Assembly (NCBI GenBank): GCA_037367355.1
Contig: CM074700.1
Coordinates: 992,001-1,056,000 of the forward strand
Direction: 5' to 3'
Source: Neoscytalidium dimidiatum
Lineage: Eukaryota > Ascomycota > Dothideomycetes > Botryosphaeriales > Botryosphaeriaceae
Length of the DNA stretch: 64,000 bases
Shown: piece after piece, positions 21,473 to 34,400 of the stretch
Layout of the letters: every line of letters begins with the position of its first letter
Position numbering within the stretch: the stretch's first letter is position 1
Program-made: the position numbers and the translations under genes
Notes under the pieces: generated by a model
What the model saw: only the letters and a program-made list of their open reading frames with translations
Databases searched by the model: none
Told to the model about the DNA's origin: nothing

Positions 21473-24400
21473 TCAATCCCCAATCACGCTTTCCTCCTCG
21501 GCCTCCTGTTGCTCGCCCTCACCTTCCTTCTCCGCACCGCCCTCATCCGCCATCTCCTCATCCGGATCCTCCACCAAACCCTCTCTCCTCAACTCCTCTT
21601 CTTCGTCGTGTTGCTCCTCCTCGTCGTCATCTGTCTCTTCTCCAACAAACTCATTACTCTTCGCGCTCTTCTTCTGGCCCGCCTGCTGTTGCTGTTGCTG
21701 GGGCGGTACGCTTGGGCCCCTACTCTTCGCCCTTGCGCCCCTCGCGCCTTTCTTGTCCTTCTGCGTCCCAACATCCAGGTATCCGAGGACCTCCTTGAAA
21801 TTCGGGCCCAGCTTATTCCTATTACGCTCGAGTCGCCTCCGCACGGGCCCCGGTCCATCTTCCTCCTTTTCTTCATCATCTTCACCCGCGCCATCCACGA
21901 CGCCGCCAAGAATAGCCAGGACGAGTTTAGACGCGAGTTCGCAAAGACGCTGTTCCGCGAGCAAAATCTCCTGCGTCGCCGACGGCCCGTCCGCATTCTC
22001 CTCGTCCTCGTCCTCATCATCCGAGCTCTCCGGATCATCATCAACGTCGACAGGGTCATCATCGTCCGCAGCGTAGATGTTGCGACCGGACTTCTTGGCG
22101 AAATGTTTCTCGGTCGCGGCGAGGAGCTGCAGCAGGGTCTTCTGCGTGTCCTTGTTCAGCTCGAGGAGCAGCGCCATGAAGTCGTCTTCGTCGGCGTTTC
22201 CGCCATCGACGTCCATGTCCGCGGCGTTCCCGTTGGTGGCTGTGGCCTTGTCACGGCGCCGTTTGGCATCGCGCTTGGCTTGTGCATCTCGGAGGGTGGT
22301 GAAGAGGGTACTAAGATCCAGAAGTACGCCTGCAATGGCTAAGCGCAATTCATCCGCACCTTGGCGCTTGCGGAGGACCTCTTCGAGAGCAGCGACGGTT
22401 GCGTCGCGCCGATAGGCCACGGCTTCGACGTCTTCTGGTGGAACAGTGCCTGTAGTGAGAATTGACTGTTCCCATGAGCGGACCTTCCACATGAAGTAGA
22501 AGAGAAGGGAGCGGGCCGCGTTGGCTACCACGCCATTCTCCAAAGCCGATAGCGAGGTATCGGTTGATGAGTTGGGGACACCACGGTGAAGCAGCTCAGT
22601 GAGAATGACTATAGCATTCTCAGCAGGATTGGCGTCCTGGCTCTTCCTGCTCTTCGTTTTCTTCGTTGCAACTGCTGGGGGTGGTGCTTCAAGTGGCTCG
22701 GTACAATCGGATATGCTGGCCAATTTGGAGATGCGGAGAACAGTATTCGAAATCGCGGAGAGGACATTTTCGCTGAGGTTGCCGCGTACCATTAAGCCTT
22801 TACCTTTCTTCAAAGCATGAAGGGCTGCGACAGTATCTTCCCATAGTGCCTGCAACTTGCCTTCCGTGATCTCGCTCAACTCTTCGTAGCTCTTGGCATG
22901 AAGTAATGCACGGCTTGCTTCTACAAGCACAGCTTCGCTACCATGGCTCAAGAACTGTTTGTTGATGTCATCTAACAATGTTGAGTAAGTTGTCGAATCT
23001 TGCCGGAGCTCCTGGAACACATCAAGATTAAGAACATGTTCTAGACGCAATACGGCGGAGGCAGCCTCCGGGACTGCACCAAATTTGTTCAGTAGACGGG
23101 GGATCAGCGCCGCAAGGTGACGAGCCGCAACATCCTGTTCTTCCTCGATCTCCTGCCTCTCACGCTTGTTCTTTTTCCTGTCTTTGCCAGCCTCCACCGC
23201 ACGAGTCAGCTTCAGCTTAACGGATGCGTTGAGAATATCAAGAAGCACAATCTCTTCCCTCTCATTGAGCTTGCACTCCTCCTTGAGCCCAGTTTCGGCA
23301 TCGTCTGTAGCTCCATTGGGCTGAGCGTTTGCCGAAGTCTGCGAGTGATCGAAAAGAAGGTATCCTGCTATCACTTCCCACTCCTGAATTTCTGGAATCG
23401 CGTCATAGAGCTCTTCTGCAGCAACACAGATTCGTGATTCCATGCCGCCAGCGACGAGCATGTAGCTATTCGATAGAGGCACCCGTTCGATCTGACTAGG
23501 CAGATCGCTTTCTTCCTCGTCATACGCAGCTAATGATTCCACCAAAGACTTGAGCTTGAGCCACTCTAGCCTTGGATTCTCGTAGTCGTCATCGCCTTCC
23601 TGCGTATTTAAAGCTTCGTCGAGTGCTTCTTTGCCGCCAAGTTCATCTACCCTCTGCTCTGCGATCTCCGAAATATTTTCTGCGAAAAAAGTGACGACAG
23701 CTTTCCGCACACGATGATCCGCGTCGAAGATTAGTCGTCCAACAGAGTCGATATCGTCCGGTTCGATTAAGCCGGCCTGGCGGAGAAGGTCCAGAAGTTC
23801 CACACTTGCGGCACGAACATGCGCATCAGCATCTTGTGTCGCCATCTCCACCATGCGCGAGCGGAACCTCTCTGTGAATGTTCTGAGACCGCCCAGCTTA
23901 TCTGGATCGTCGAACAGTTTCTTTAGTTGCTTCACGACTTCCAATCTGGTACTTGCATTGACGTCAGAAAGAATCCACCCCAGGTATCTGATGTGCTGGC
24001 CATCGAAGAACATATCCGGATAGGTCATGATCCAGTTGCCGAGTCCAGTGACGCACTCGGTCCGTATTCTCGGGTCCACGTCGCGGTATCTATGGATGAA
24101 AACCTCATCGAAGGAATTCTTGATCACGGCGTTCAGTTGCTCCAACCTTTCGTTGGCTGCGTCGATCTTCTTGTCAAGCTCCGCTAATCTTGCCTTATTC
24201 TTGCCAGACTTCCTTGCTTCCGTCTCTTTTAATCTTATGACCTTTGCGTTGGCCTCAACAATCTTTGCTCCAACAGCGCACAGCGCGCTCATGATTGTAA
24301 CAGAAACGACAGTGGCGGTATGACGAAAAGGACGGCTATTAGCCGAGGACATAGTGTTGACCCAAGTGTCGATATTCTCAAGTATTGTTGGCTTTGTCCA

Positions 24401-25316
24401 GAGGACTTCCGACTCAGCCAGGGTCTCGATGAGAGAGGTGAAGAACTCGACGACGTTATGACGGAAATTCGCTGATCCTTTGCCCTTCTGGATCAAAGGA
24501 TATTCTACGATTTCTTGCTGCAAACCTGTCAGTATCAGTTTCACACCGCACTTCGACTCCACTCACAGCCTGGTACTCCTCTTGTATGTCACCGAGTTTG
24601 CCCGGCACGCTATCCGGATCTTCGATATCGTGGACTTCAATCTTTAGATCACAGCCCGCACACTTCAACACGAAGTTTACCAGTGCCGCCAATTCCTCCG
24701 TCTCGTTCTCTTCGAATCTCTGCACCCATTGCGCCGCGACGTCGTTCAAACTCTGGTTACCCGCAAACACCTCACCTGGCAGCACAAATTACGTCAGCGC
24801 CGAACACCCCTCACGACACGTCTTTGCACACATACCGTAGAGACCGCCAACCTCCTCAGCGGCCGCGACCTTGCTGGGGCGGGGCTTGCGCGGCTTCTTC
24901 GCCTTGGTAGCCGGGCGGATGGCCAAGCTCAAGGTGTCGCCATTGGGCTTGCTCTTCTTCGTTGCCGGCTTCTTCTGGGGCGTCGACTTCGCCTTCGCAG
25001 CGGCCTGGCGCTTCTTCTTGCGCTGCTTCTCGCGCAGTTCCTCGTCGTCGGGCTCGCCCTCGCTGCTCTCTTCATCCTCGTCGGACTCGTCGTCGTCGTC
25101 ATCGTTGTCGTCTTCCGCGTCAGCATCCGCACCGCGTTTCCGCTTCGGCGCGGGCGTGGGGGCGGTCGAGTAGATCGTTTCTGGCTTCTTGGTCACGCGT
25201 CCTGATTTGCGGCGCGTGGTGGTGGAGGTGGTGTTATTCCCGGCGGGAGATGAGCGCGTCTGTTGCGCGTCTGCGTCGGGCGAGGAGGGCTCCATGCTGG
25301 AGATGCGCGCGGGCAT
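21473..25316 (-). CDS. SCC3: Cohesin subunit Scc3 (SA/STAG family)
   Basis: Three exons, 25316-24836, 24775-24567 and 24517-21473, give 1244 residues (1237 from the ATG at 25295). Residues 1 to about 160 are disordered, with acidic runs and Lys/Arg blocks (KPKRKR-like). The helical STAG domain begins around residues 165-230 (SLNDVAAQWVQRFEENETEE). The stromalin conserved domain lies near 365-450 and is easily read: DEVFIHRYRDVDPRIR, then GLGNWIMTYPDMFFDGQHIR and LGWILSDVNASTR. The long HEAT-repeat body follows, and the last 150 residues are again acidic and low complexity. Scc3 binds the kleisin Scc1 and DNA and is needed for cohesin loading and sister chromatid cohesion in the nucleus. Size matches fungal Psc3/Irr1 (about 1000-1250 aa). 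The gene diverges from ureD. Confidence 0.94.
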
Positions 25317-25825
25317 TGAAGAGAGGGACGATGCGCGCAGTCGTCGGAGCCGGATTCGAGAGGAGGGGGAGGCGAGCACGGCGCAATCAGCTTGGAGTGG
25401 AAGCGCGGGAGATAAACGCAGCCGGACGCGTAACGGAGCAGGCGTGAGATTTTGGCAGCGCACGACGACAGCGGCGCCGTGTGGGTTGCGGGCGTTGTCT
25501 GCAGAGGGGCGGATGCCGGGGGTCAGCGACGCAGCATCGGACGCGCGCAGGTCGGCGGTGTTGATGGGAGACGCGTTACTTGCGCTGGGTCGACCGGCGG
25601 AGGCACTTCCTTGGCAAGCCTCGTGCCAGGCCGCCGTCGCCCAAGCTCACTAAGCTCATTGGCCAATTGCTTGCCCCTCCACCTCCGCGCTCCGTCAACC
25701 ACCATGCCTGCACATGCTGCGGCGACAGCTGTCAGCTGGCCGCATTACGTTTTCTCCTCTTCGCTCGGCCTCAAAGTACCGTTCTCAGGCATCATCATGA
25801 TATAATCCACCCCGAAAGGCTCAAG
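25317..25825. promoter_or_regulatory. Divergent promoter of SCC3 and ureD
   Basis: About 0.5 kb between the two start codons, GC-rich near SCC3 and pyrimidine-rich before the ureD ATG. It must carry both promoters. An open frame runs upstream of the ureD ATG to 25580, but its translation shows no UreD-like sequence, so it is taken as leader. Confidence 0.5.
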
Positions 25826-26923
25826 ATGAACAACCCTTTCGCGCCCTCTACTTCCAAGCCCGGCCACGGCTCCATCGTGCTGGACCTCCTCCCCCCGGCC
25901 TCCCCCGTCCTCCGCACCGTGACCTACCAGTACCCGCTCAAGCTCATCGCGCCCGAACCCCTCCCGATCGCGCCGAACAGCCCGCTCTCCTACACCCCGC
26001 GCACCGTCCACACCGTCCACACCGTCTTCGTGCTCACGTACGGCGGCGGCCTCGTCGCGGGCGACTCCATCACCCTGCGCGTCGCGCTCGCGCCGGCCAC
26101 CCGCCTCTCGCTGCTGACCCAGGGCAGCACCAAGATCTTCAAGGCGCCCGGCGCGGACGCCAGGCACCGCAGCGGCCAGACGACCGACGTCCGCGTCGCG
26201 CCGGGCGCCGCGCTGTGCTTCCTGCCCGACCCGGTGCAGCCGTTCGCCGAGAGCGGCTTCGTCCAGAAGCAGCGGTACGTCCTGCTCGCGCCGCGGGACG
26301 AGGACCGGGAGAGGGCCGTCGGGAGCCTGTGCGTGCTGGACTGGGTGAGCGAGGGCCGCTCGGCGCGCGGCGAGCACTGGGACTTCTACACTTATGTGAG
26401 CAAGAACGAGGTCTGGTTGGCATCGGCGGGCGCACCGCTTGAGCCCGAGGATTGGGATAGCGCGGAAAAGGGGAGGCTGTTGCTGAGGGATAACGTTATA
26501 CTGCATAATGAGGGAGGAGAGGGTGCGCCCGGCCCGGCATCTGCGGGCACGATCGTGGGGCGGATGGATGAGCTCGCAGCGTTTGGAACGCTGATAATAT
26601 ATGGCGCTGTGTTTGAGAAGCTTGGGAAGTTCTTTCTCGATGAATTCGCTGCTATGCCGAGGATAGGCGCGAAGAAGTGGCATACGGCACCTACAGATAC
26701 GCCGCAGGAACTGACGCCAAACGAAATGTGGAGAGCAGAAAGGCTACAGCAGGAGGCAGATGACGGAGTGCTGTGGACTGTGGCCGCCACAAGGGGGACG
26801 GTGCTGGTGAAATTTGGCGCGAGAAGCGTCGAAGGGGTTCGGCGATGGCTGGGAAGTATGATCAGAGGTGAAGGGACTGTGGAGAAAGAGTTTGGGGAGC
26901 GAGCCGTGCTGTGTGTGAAGTAA
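25826..26923 (+). CDS. ureD: Urease accessory protein UreD
   Basis: Intronless, 365 residues from the ATG at 25826 (MNNPFAPSTSKPGHGSIVLD). The UreD/UreH core is visible in order: GHGSIVLDLLPPASPVLRTV; a middle block with TYGGGLVAGDSITLRVALA; RLSLLTQGSTKIFKAPG; FLPDPVQPFAESGFVQKQ; a strand ending DFYTYVSKNEVW; and a C-terminal FEKLGKFFLDEF segment. UreD works with UreF and UreG to deliver nickel to apo-urease in the cytoplasm, allowing urea to be used as a nitrogen source. No other urease gene is nearby, which is normal in fungi. Length is slightly above bacterial UreD (about 270-300 aa) because of loops in the middle. The neighbour SCC3 has no functional link. Confidence 0.93.
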   Translation: MNNPFAPSTSKPGHGSIVLDLLPPASPVLRTVTYQYPLKLIAPEPLPIAPNSPLSYTPRTVHTVHTVFVLTYGGGLVAGDSITLRVALAPATRLSLLTQGSTKIFKAPGADARHRSGQTTDVRVAPGAALCFLPDPVQPFAESGFVQKQRYVLLAPRDEDRERAVGSLCVLDWVSEGRSARGEHWDFYTYVSKNEVWLASAGAPLEPEDWDSAEKGRLLLRDNVILHNEGGEGAPGPASAGTIVGRMDELAAFGTLIIYGAVFEKLGKFFLDEFAAMPRIGAKKWHTAPTDTPQELTPNEMWRAERLQQEADDGVLWTVAATRGTVLVKFGARSVEGVRRWLGSMIRGEGTVEKEFGERAVLCVK

Positions 26924-27185
26924 AGCTGGTGCCTGCTCTTTCCAGAGCGCTCAACACTATACCCATTGTAAAGCGCATTAGTAAAAACTTGGGCAAGTAT
27001 ATGGAGCATTATTGCTGCGGATAATTCTTTTACCGTTTTTCTTCCTGAAAATTCGCATACGAAGCTTGAGGGCATTTAAATCATGAAGAGCATGTATTTT
27101 CTATGAGGACGCCGCATTTAAAAAAAAATGAGATGGTATCTAAGTATTGAGTAAGAAAACAAATCAAAAATTGATTGACCTCCGA

Positions 27186-28782
27186 TCATCTCCAGAACCA
27201 TCTTCTATGCCTTTTACTGTGCCAATCCCAGCTCGCAGCAGCTTGCAGGTCATCAACATTCAGAAAATCTACACCTTCCTCAACCAGTACCTCCCACATT
27301 CTATTACGCAGAGCGATTGGCCAGCTTGGCGTGCCCCAGTACCGCGGCTTCAAGCCCCTCTTCTTCGCCCCCTGGATCTGGCCACGCATGCGTTGGAGCT
27401 GTTGCGCTGTAGGTTGGCCTCTGAACCAGTGACTACGACCTACTGCCTTGGGAAACGAGACAGAAGCGTAGTATGAGTTGCTACTGTTGAAGCTATCTGC
27501 CGTAGTGCCTGGTGGGAGGCCAGTGGTGCCCTGGCCGGAAGAGGTAGCAGCGGGCAAGGGCAACTTCTGCTGGGAAATATCGGCACCTGGGATGGGTTCC
27601 GGTTCTTCGTACAGCATCGCAAGTGGAGCATCAAAGAAAATGTCGCGGTAGGTCGCGTTCGCAGTGACGAGGTCAAAGGGCGCGTAGCCCGTGGCAACAA
27701 CGGTGATAGGGCCCTCCACGAGATCGGAACCATTCCAGTGACTTAGGTAGCCGCGCGAGCGCAGAGAGTCGAGTTGTGCATACACGACTGGCCAAAGCTT
27801 GTGACCGTCGGTCTTGAAGTCGATAAGGAGTACAAGAGTTTGCCGAGGGTCAACATCCCATATTCCATTCGGTCGCGCAGGAGCAGGCTCATTCGATACG
27901 ATAAGCGTGTCCTTAGAGTTGGCTCGATTCAGGATTTCCAGGAGGGGTTTGGCGTAGAGATTGCGAAAGGTTCTCTCAGGTGTGAGTGCTGCGGTGTTGT
28001 GGCCAACGTACAGTTCCGGTTCATTTGATTGATCTGGGAATAGCCACACGTCGGCTTCGACACCGACGCAGCCGTAACTGATCGCTTCAAAAAGGGGGAT
28101 GCGTCGCCAGTAATCGTTGTGGCTGTGGCAGGGGAGCGGCTTGATGTCTTGTGTAAAGTCGGTAGGGTAGTTCAAAAGTCCGCCGTCGTCGTATCTTGGT
28201 GAAGCTAGGCGAGTTCGGATGTCGTAGAACTCTTCTTGGTAAAACACCGGCCCGAGGTTGATGAAGATATTCACCACATGGATGACACCACTAAGAAGAG
28301 TTAGAGGTGTGACATTGCACATGGCACATTCAGCAGTGTCGGGTACAATAGAGAGCGGGCGGAAATAGTGAAGGAAAGGAGACCCACAAGAAGCATAGTA
28401 TGGAGCCGAGCATGGCGAGGAACAGCAAGGCGATCCAGCGGGCAACTTTGAAGACGGATGATGGGGAAGGTCTGTACTCCCTGTGAGTATTTTTGCCGTC
28501 AAGCAGAGACATGCTTGACGGGTCGTCGTACTCGACGCCAGTTGTGACGGCTTTCCGCCTTTCCCGCAGAGCCATGAGCATTTTGCGCCAGAAGGGCAGC
28601 TGCAGCTTCGCACAGTACTCGCCGAAGCTCGGAGCACTCGCGGATATGAGAGATGCCCTCTTAAAGCTCCATAGAGGCGGGTCTGGCGGATGATCTGCAG
28701 CTACCTCCTCGTGGGCGATGCGATCAAAGTGCTCATCGCTGCTGCGGGTGGAACTCGGTGTTGTTGAGGGCGAGGTGAGCAT
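27186..28782 (-). CDS. AIM6: AIM6-like PLC-type phosphodiesterase, membrane anchored
   Basis: Two exons, 28782-28388 and 28290-27186, give 499 residues. The donor gtgggt leaves phase 2 and the join reads ILCFFGVIHVVNIFINL, which completes a membrane segment at about residues 110-145. The N-terminal 110 residues are cytosolic and Ser-rich. The lumenal or outer domain has the signature LPCHSHNDYWRRIPLFEA near residue 185, followed by YGCVGVEADVWLF, as in yeast Aim6 (altered inheritance of mitochondria 6) and related PLC-like (TIM-barrel) phosphodiesterases. His and Glu/Asp in these motifs are the expected metal and catalytic positions. The substrate is unknown. A C-terminal PSWPIALRNRMWEVLVEEGV segment with NVDDL matches the family's end. 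Glycosylation sequons (NAT, NSS) fit a secretory-pathway location. Confidence 0.85.
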
Positions 28783-29899
28783 CGTGGCCAGAGCTCCACT
28801 GGTGACGTTGTCCGGCGCCTCGGCTGTTGGCCGACGATCCGAGCGTGTTGTTCGGGATGCCGACTCGGAAGGACGACCCAGGGAAAATTGTTGGCTGGAT
28901 GCTAGGAACTGGCAGATGGGTCAGTACAGGCAGATTATGTGCTCTTCGCTGTGGCTGGAACTCACCTCACTATATAACTTTACCCGTATATTTGGTGCGT
29001 GATCCGGCGCGGCGCAGAAGGCGTGCGCAGGTCCCGCGGTGTGGCTGGCCGTCGAGAGCGTTCTGGCGCAACGGAGGCTTCCCCACGATAGTCTCCGCCT
29101 AGAGTGCCTCGCCGGAAAGGGAAACAAACAAGCTAGCGTGCGATGAAAACGAGCTCAACGAGAGCCTCAAGCGGACGCTGTGATTCCAAATGATGACCCT
29201 TCCAGTAGCTCATCGTGGTGGCCCCTTGGTATTAATGCTACGCGCTCTGCTGCTGTCGGTGAGACCAGCGGCAAGATGACCCAAGGCGACCACACAGTAC
29301 CGGTCGGGGGTCACAGCGACCAGAGGCAAGAGATCAGCTGGTCGACGGACACGCATGGCTACGTTAGGAGTCGGGCCACAACGTGGGTTGTTTGCCGTCT
29401 ACGGCTGGCCGCGATGGGAGAGCAGTCGGCAGCAGATCAGCCGGCCGCTATGCGCGAGCCGAGTGCTTGTTGCGCCCACGCCTCACTTTCGCGGCCTCTC
29501 GTTGGACGGACGTCCGCAGCATGCGTTTGGGTGTAATACCCACCAGATCACTCGGGCGGTCCCCGCCTGGTCCCTGCGCTAAATGCGTGGTCTGTACGCA
29601 AGGCAAGTTATCTCTAGCACGACGGAATGAGGGGCTCATATGGATGCAAATATGGTGCAGATGGCGCGAGTCCTGAGCGGATGAATCCCTCAGGCGTTCG
29701 TGTCTGAGTCGTGCCCTGGCTTGCCGCTTTTGCCTGTCGCGGCATTCCTGCCTCGGCTGGACATGCGGTGCTGGGCTTGGGCAAGGATGGCGCAGATCCA
29801 CCCGCGCGAAAACTGCTCGCCGCCTTGGCCGCCGAAGTTTCGCAGAGCCGGCGCTCACGACAACAAATTATTGCAAACAGCGTACACACACCTTTCGCT
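28783..29899. other. Divergent intergenic region
   Basis: About 1.1 kb between the AIM6-like gene (minus) and the small basic protein gene (plus). Several frames of 70-135 codons overlap on both strands, but their translations are Arg/Ser/Ala-rich without a domain. No repeat or RNA gene was seen. Confidence 0.45.
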
Positions 29900-30868
29900 A
29901 TGCCACATAAGCACAAACGCAAGCAGAGGGAAGATGAAGAGTATGCCATACAACCACGCGTACTCACGCGCTCTTGCTAACGAATATACTGCAGTTACGA
30001 TCTACCCCCCTCCTCTCGCGCGAAATCGCTTTCCGCTCGAGAATCTGGCACCCTGAGCGAGAATTTTGCCTCAAAAACAAAACAACGTAAAGAGAAGAAG
30101 AAGGCGAAGCGGATAGAGGGATATGGAGCCGATGATACACCAAAGGCATTTGCCAGGTTAATGCAATTCTCCCAGACCCGCAAGGGTTTCAAGGGACTCG
30201 ATAATGGCGAAGTGCCTAAGGGCAAGAAGCGGAAGGTTAATGAAGACGAGAAAAAGGGTACCCAAAAGCCAGACCAGTCTAATGTGGCACACGAGGTCCC
30301 CAAGATACAGCCTGGGGAGCGCATTTCCGATTTTGCTGCGCGCGTCGACCAGGCGTTGCCAGTAGCAGGTCTTGCGCGCAAGGGCAAGAGCATTGAAGGC
30401 GTCAAGGAAAGACAAACGAAGACGGAGAAGAGGATTCAGAAGATGATCAGCCAATGGCGAGAGGAGGAGGAGAAGATCAAGGAACGTGAGCAGGAGGAGC
30501 GCGACCTGGCAGAGATTGAGGAAGATGAGATGGAGGCCCTATGGGAAGATAAGACTGCACCTATACCGACGCAAGGCGGTGGTAAGAAGAAGGGCAAACG
30601 TAAAGGCGGCGAAGAGGAGGATCCTTGGGCGGTCCTCAAGGCGAAGAGGGAGGAGCCGAAGGGCCTGAACGATGTTGCGCAAGCGCCTCCTACCTTCAAA
30701 GCAATACCGAAAGAGAAATTCAAAGTCAAGAACGGCGCGAAGGTTCAGGTCGCGGATATCCCCAACGCCGCTGGAAGCTTGAGATGGAGAGAAGAATTGG
30801 GTGAGACGCGGAAGAGCATCATTGAAAGTTATCGTGCCATGATGGCTGCCAAAAAACAAGGAGCTTGA
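29900..30868 (+). CDS. Basic coiled-coil protein, probably nucleolar
   Basis: Two exons, 29900-29940 and 29995-30868, give 304 residues. The 54 bp intron has a gtatgc donor and tgcag acceptor. The N-terminus MPHKHKRKQREDED is followed by YDLPPSSRAKSL, a basic KQRKEKKKAKR block, and DTPKAFARLMQFSQTRKGF. Residues about 135-190 form a strongly charged coiled coil (QWREEEEKIKEREQEERDL). After it come Lys/Gly repeats and a conserved-looking C-terminus (VADIPNAAGSLRWREELGETR). Composition resembles ribosome-biogenesis or nucleolar proteins and loosely the CCDC137-type family, but I cannot assign an orthologue. No enzyme motif. The short first exon is easily missed, and without it the N-terminus is lost. 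Confidence 0.75.
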
Positions 30869-31464
30869 GGAAGTATGTAGCTGCCTCTGGTCGTGGAGCA
30901 TGGCGAGCAGCACTTTGCATTTGGGGCGTTCCGGGATCTAGAGGGGGCACACAGCCTAGGAATCCATAGACTATCAGAGATACCAAAAAGCATTCATCAC
31001 ACTGGCTCGTTTGACCACCTCTTAACACATGCACTCCTGATTGCAGCTGCATTAGACACTTGACTTTGGACCAGGCAGCGCTGTTTACTTACCTGCCCAA
31101 GCCGACGCACTTCCATTACTGGTCGTACCTAAAGAACGCGGCCTCTCGCACCTGCAAGGTCGCAGCGCGCGCGCGCGAAGTGTTCCATTATCGAACATCC
31201 TCTTCACTCTGCTCGCGCCCATCTTCCTCGACCTCTTCCTCACTCAGCTCCGGCTTGCAACCCTCACCTCCGGAGATTCTGCGGATCGTGACGTACCCCG
31301 CCGCACGGACCACCTCGCCTCTGACTGGTTTCCCGCTTGGCGAGGCCGCAGCTCCGTTATCACCGCCCGCCACCAGCTCAAGTTCGATCCTCGCCCTCAC
31401 CTACATGACCTAGCTCCATTGCCCAAACTTCACACCAGGAGGAGACGGAGGAGGGCGGCGGAAG
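30869..31464. other. Intergenic, TFIIIC-gene promoter side
   Basis: About 0.6 kb between two plus-strand genes. It is GC-rich in the half near 31464, with no supported gene or RNA. Confidence 0.5.
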
Positions 31465-34400
31465 ATGGCGAAAGGTTTTGATGATCTCATCGAGTTTTTG
31501 CTCGAGGAGATAGCCCTGCGCGGCGAGCAAGGTACGTCCACGCGCTCCGCGGCGCCTCAGCGCGCTGTGCGAAGAATTCTGCAAGGCCTTGCGGCACCGG
31601 CGAATCACGGCCTCACTCTGCCTCAAACTACCCCTTTGTGGAAATTTTCTCGCCCGAGGTCTGCTTCAGAGTTCATGCGCTGCTTTGAATTTTTGTTACT
31701 GCCGTTCCTTGGTCGCACGTTCGACTCTCGTATCTCCCATGCGGCGCTCCTGCGTTTCCGCTGCTCCACTTTGATTCTGCCCCTGCTAACTGTTTCCCGG
31801 TTTCTCAGGGGCAAGCACTTCCGACTTCAAAGACCTCATCAATAAGTTCTACGCTGAACAGGACGATGATGTGCGTCCGAGCCGGTCCGCTAGTCGTGCC
31901 GCAGGCTCTACTGGACCCGGGCATGGACATGTTGATCGCCGTTTGCAAGAGAGAGTCTGGACATGGCTGACTGCCCATCCGGATATTTGCTTCAATGGCC
32001 GCCCGAATGAGAGAATACCGTTGCTCCCAGAATTCGAGGCCCTTGAGAACCAGACGAAGACTGGCCGGACGGACGATGCTCCGGATGGCGCTGGAGAGAC
32101 GGGTGATGCGGCGCCTCCTTCCCCCGCCGAAAATGCAAGCCCCAAGCTTTTCGTCAGTGAAGAACGCATGTGGATGGCCATGACCGGGCACGGCGTCGAC
32201 CCAAAGAGGATTCCTCGACATGAGTTCATCATCTTGTCGATCATCGCCGCTCATGGTGAGAAGGGCGTGGTGCAGCCAGAGATTACTCGAATTAGCGGGC
32301 AAGATAAGCGCTCTGTTCCGAAGAGAACGGACAACTTGGCAAAGCATGGCTACATCACCAAGGTTCACGTCCTAGCAAAAGGCACTCGCACCAGCCTATG
32401 TACTCTCAAGAGGTATGCCAAAACTCAGCGGGACAAGAGGGCTGCTCTTCCTCCCATTAGCGCCCGCTCTTCCCCGGAGGAGATCAAAGCCGTCATCTTC
32501 CAAGACGGTTTGCTCTTGTATGACAAGTTCTTCGATATTCTCATGGATATCCTGCAGGATTGCAAGATTGTCACCATTGAGGACTGCAAAAGGAAACTTG
32601 GCATCACAACAAAGACGTGGGAGATGAAGTCATTGTGGAGATCGATGAGGCGCTTGGAGGGTCTAGGTCTCGTCAAAAAGGTCAAGGCCCAAATCAAGGG
32701 ATCTATGGCAAATCACAAGTGGTACCGTTGTATCAAGATCGTCCGCGAACCTACACAGCGCGACCGGATGATTTTCGTAACCATGAGTATGAAAGAGGCG
32801 AAGAAGCACAAAAGAGAAACAGAAGCTGGCGAAGAAGAGGATGCTGAAGGTGAGATCGATGCTGACGAGGAACATGAGGAAGCGGATGCAAGCCAGGCGC
32901 TGGTCCAACAAGAGAGCGACGTTCAAGAAATCAAGAGGCTTCCACCTCAGTGGGATCCCGATCGGCCTGTTATCAACCTGCTCTGGGATATCATCAAGAA
33001 TAGTGGACATTCGGGCGCAACGACTGCTATCATCCGCGATCAGGGTTTGGGCACTTTCTACCGTCGCCCCATCGATGCAATCCTAGGGCGTATTTCCGAC
33101 ATCTGGCACATTTCTCAGCCACCGCACCTCCGCCATTTTGCAATCATCAGGGACACGGGTCAAAGCGACAAATATCTTCATTACGTCTACCGATCATACG
33201 GCAACTTTCAACTTGCGGTAGATGTTGGCGAGGCCGCTTGGGAAGTTGTCATCACACAACCCGTGAACATGAACGCTGGAAAGAAACCTCGAGCCAAAAA
33301 CCAGAAGAACGTCCGTGAGACTATCCATCACGAGTACGGAGAACTCAATGAGTGGGGTTTTCCAGAAATCCATGAGTCTTGCTTCGAGGGTAGGAATGGA
33401 CTGGCCACGTTGAAAGACTCAAGCAAGAATGTGATGGCAAGCGTCAAGCCACTACCGAGTCGGGGCTATATTCCTAAATTCGTAACCGGGGGCTATGTTC
33501 GCTCGCAACGCGACGTATCAGTTGAGACCGATGATGATTTTATGCCAGTTTCGTCACGAAAGAAGCCTGCGTTAGGCGACACACCTAAGAGAAAGTACAA
33601 CCGGAAGTCTACCGACGGTCCGGGACTTGGTAAGAGGAAAAGATCTCTGCTCAACTCCGACCTAGGATCCAGTGCAGACCGAATCGATGATGTTACCAGA
33701 GGAGATTTTGCGTTAGCCCTCGCCGACACGTTGGATGGAAGTGTAGACGACAGGGAAACAGCTTCCATAGCAGATCGAGATGGCGCGGACTCGGATACAC
33801 GGCCTGTCAAGAGACCTTACAAGCGAAGGCAGTCAGGAAAGGGTAAAGCGGCAGAGTCTGAACATCCGATGGAGAAACCAGAGCCTGGCGTGTACATAAA
33901 CCCACCTTGGGGTAAAAAACCCAGGGATCCGACGCACAAGGGCCGGCCAAAGAAAGCTAAAGTTGTGATTATGGTCCTCGAAGCGCTCAAGGAGGTGGCC
34001 GTAGATTCCTCGGACTTCTCAATCAAAGTTGATGCGGCAAAGGAGAGATCTGAAGCTCGTATTCAGGTTGGGAAGGAACGGGCGGCAGCAGCAGAAGCGC
34101 AGTCCCAGTCTGCTGCCGTTCCCGAGCCCAATGTTACCTCACAATCACGGTATCCCGCTTCATTGCCCGCAAACGAAGACTTTCTTCGCCAAACCGATTC
34201 TGCGGAGCCTCCAATATTCCATATGCTTGACGAGATGCCGTTTGAAAAGTCAACATCCACTCAGTTTACGTCACAAGACTACACAACACAAGCGCAGTCG
34301 ACACCGGAGATTAGCCCGCCCAACCTTGTGCGATTCGAAAATGCGTCAACTCCAACAGCCATAACGTCAACCGCTGCTCAAAAGAAGCGTGGAAGACCTC

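Noticed and set aside
25745..26683. 312-codon minus-strand frame over ureD
   Set aside because: Gly/Arg/Val-rich translation without a domain, opposite a clear UreD sequence.
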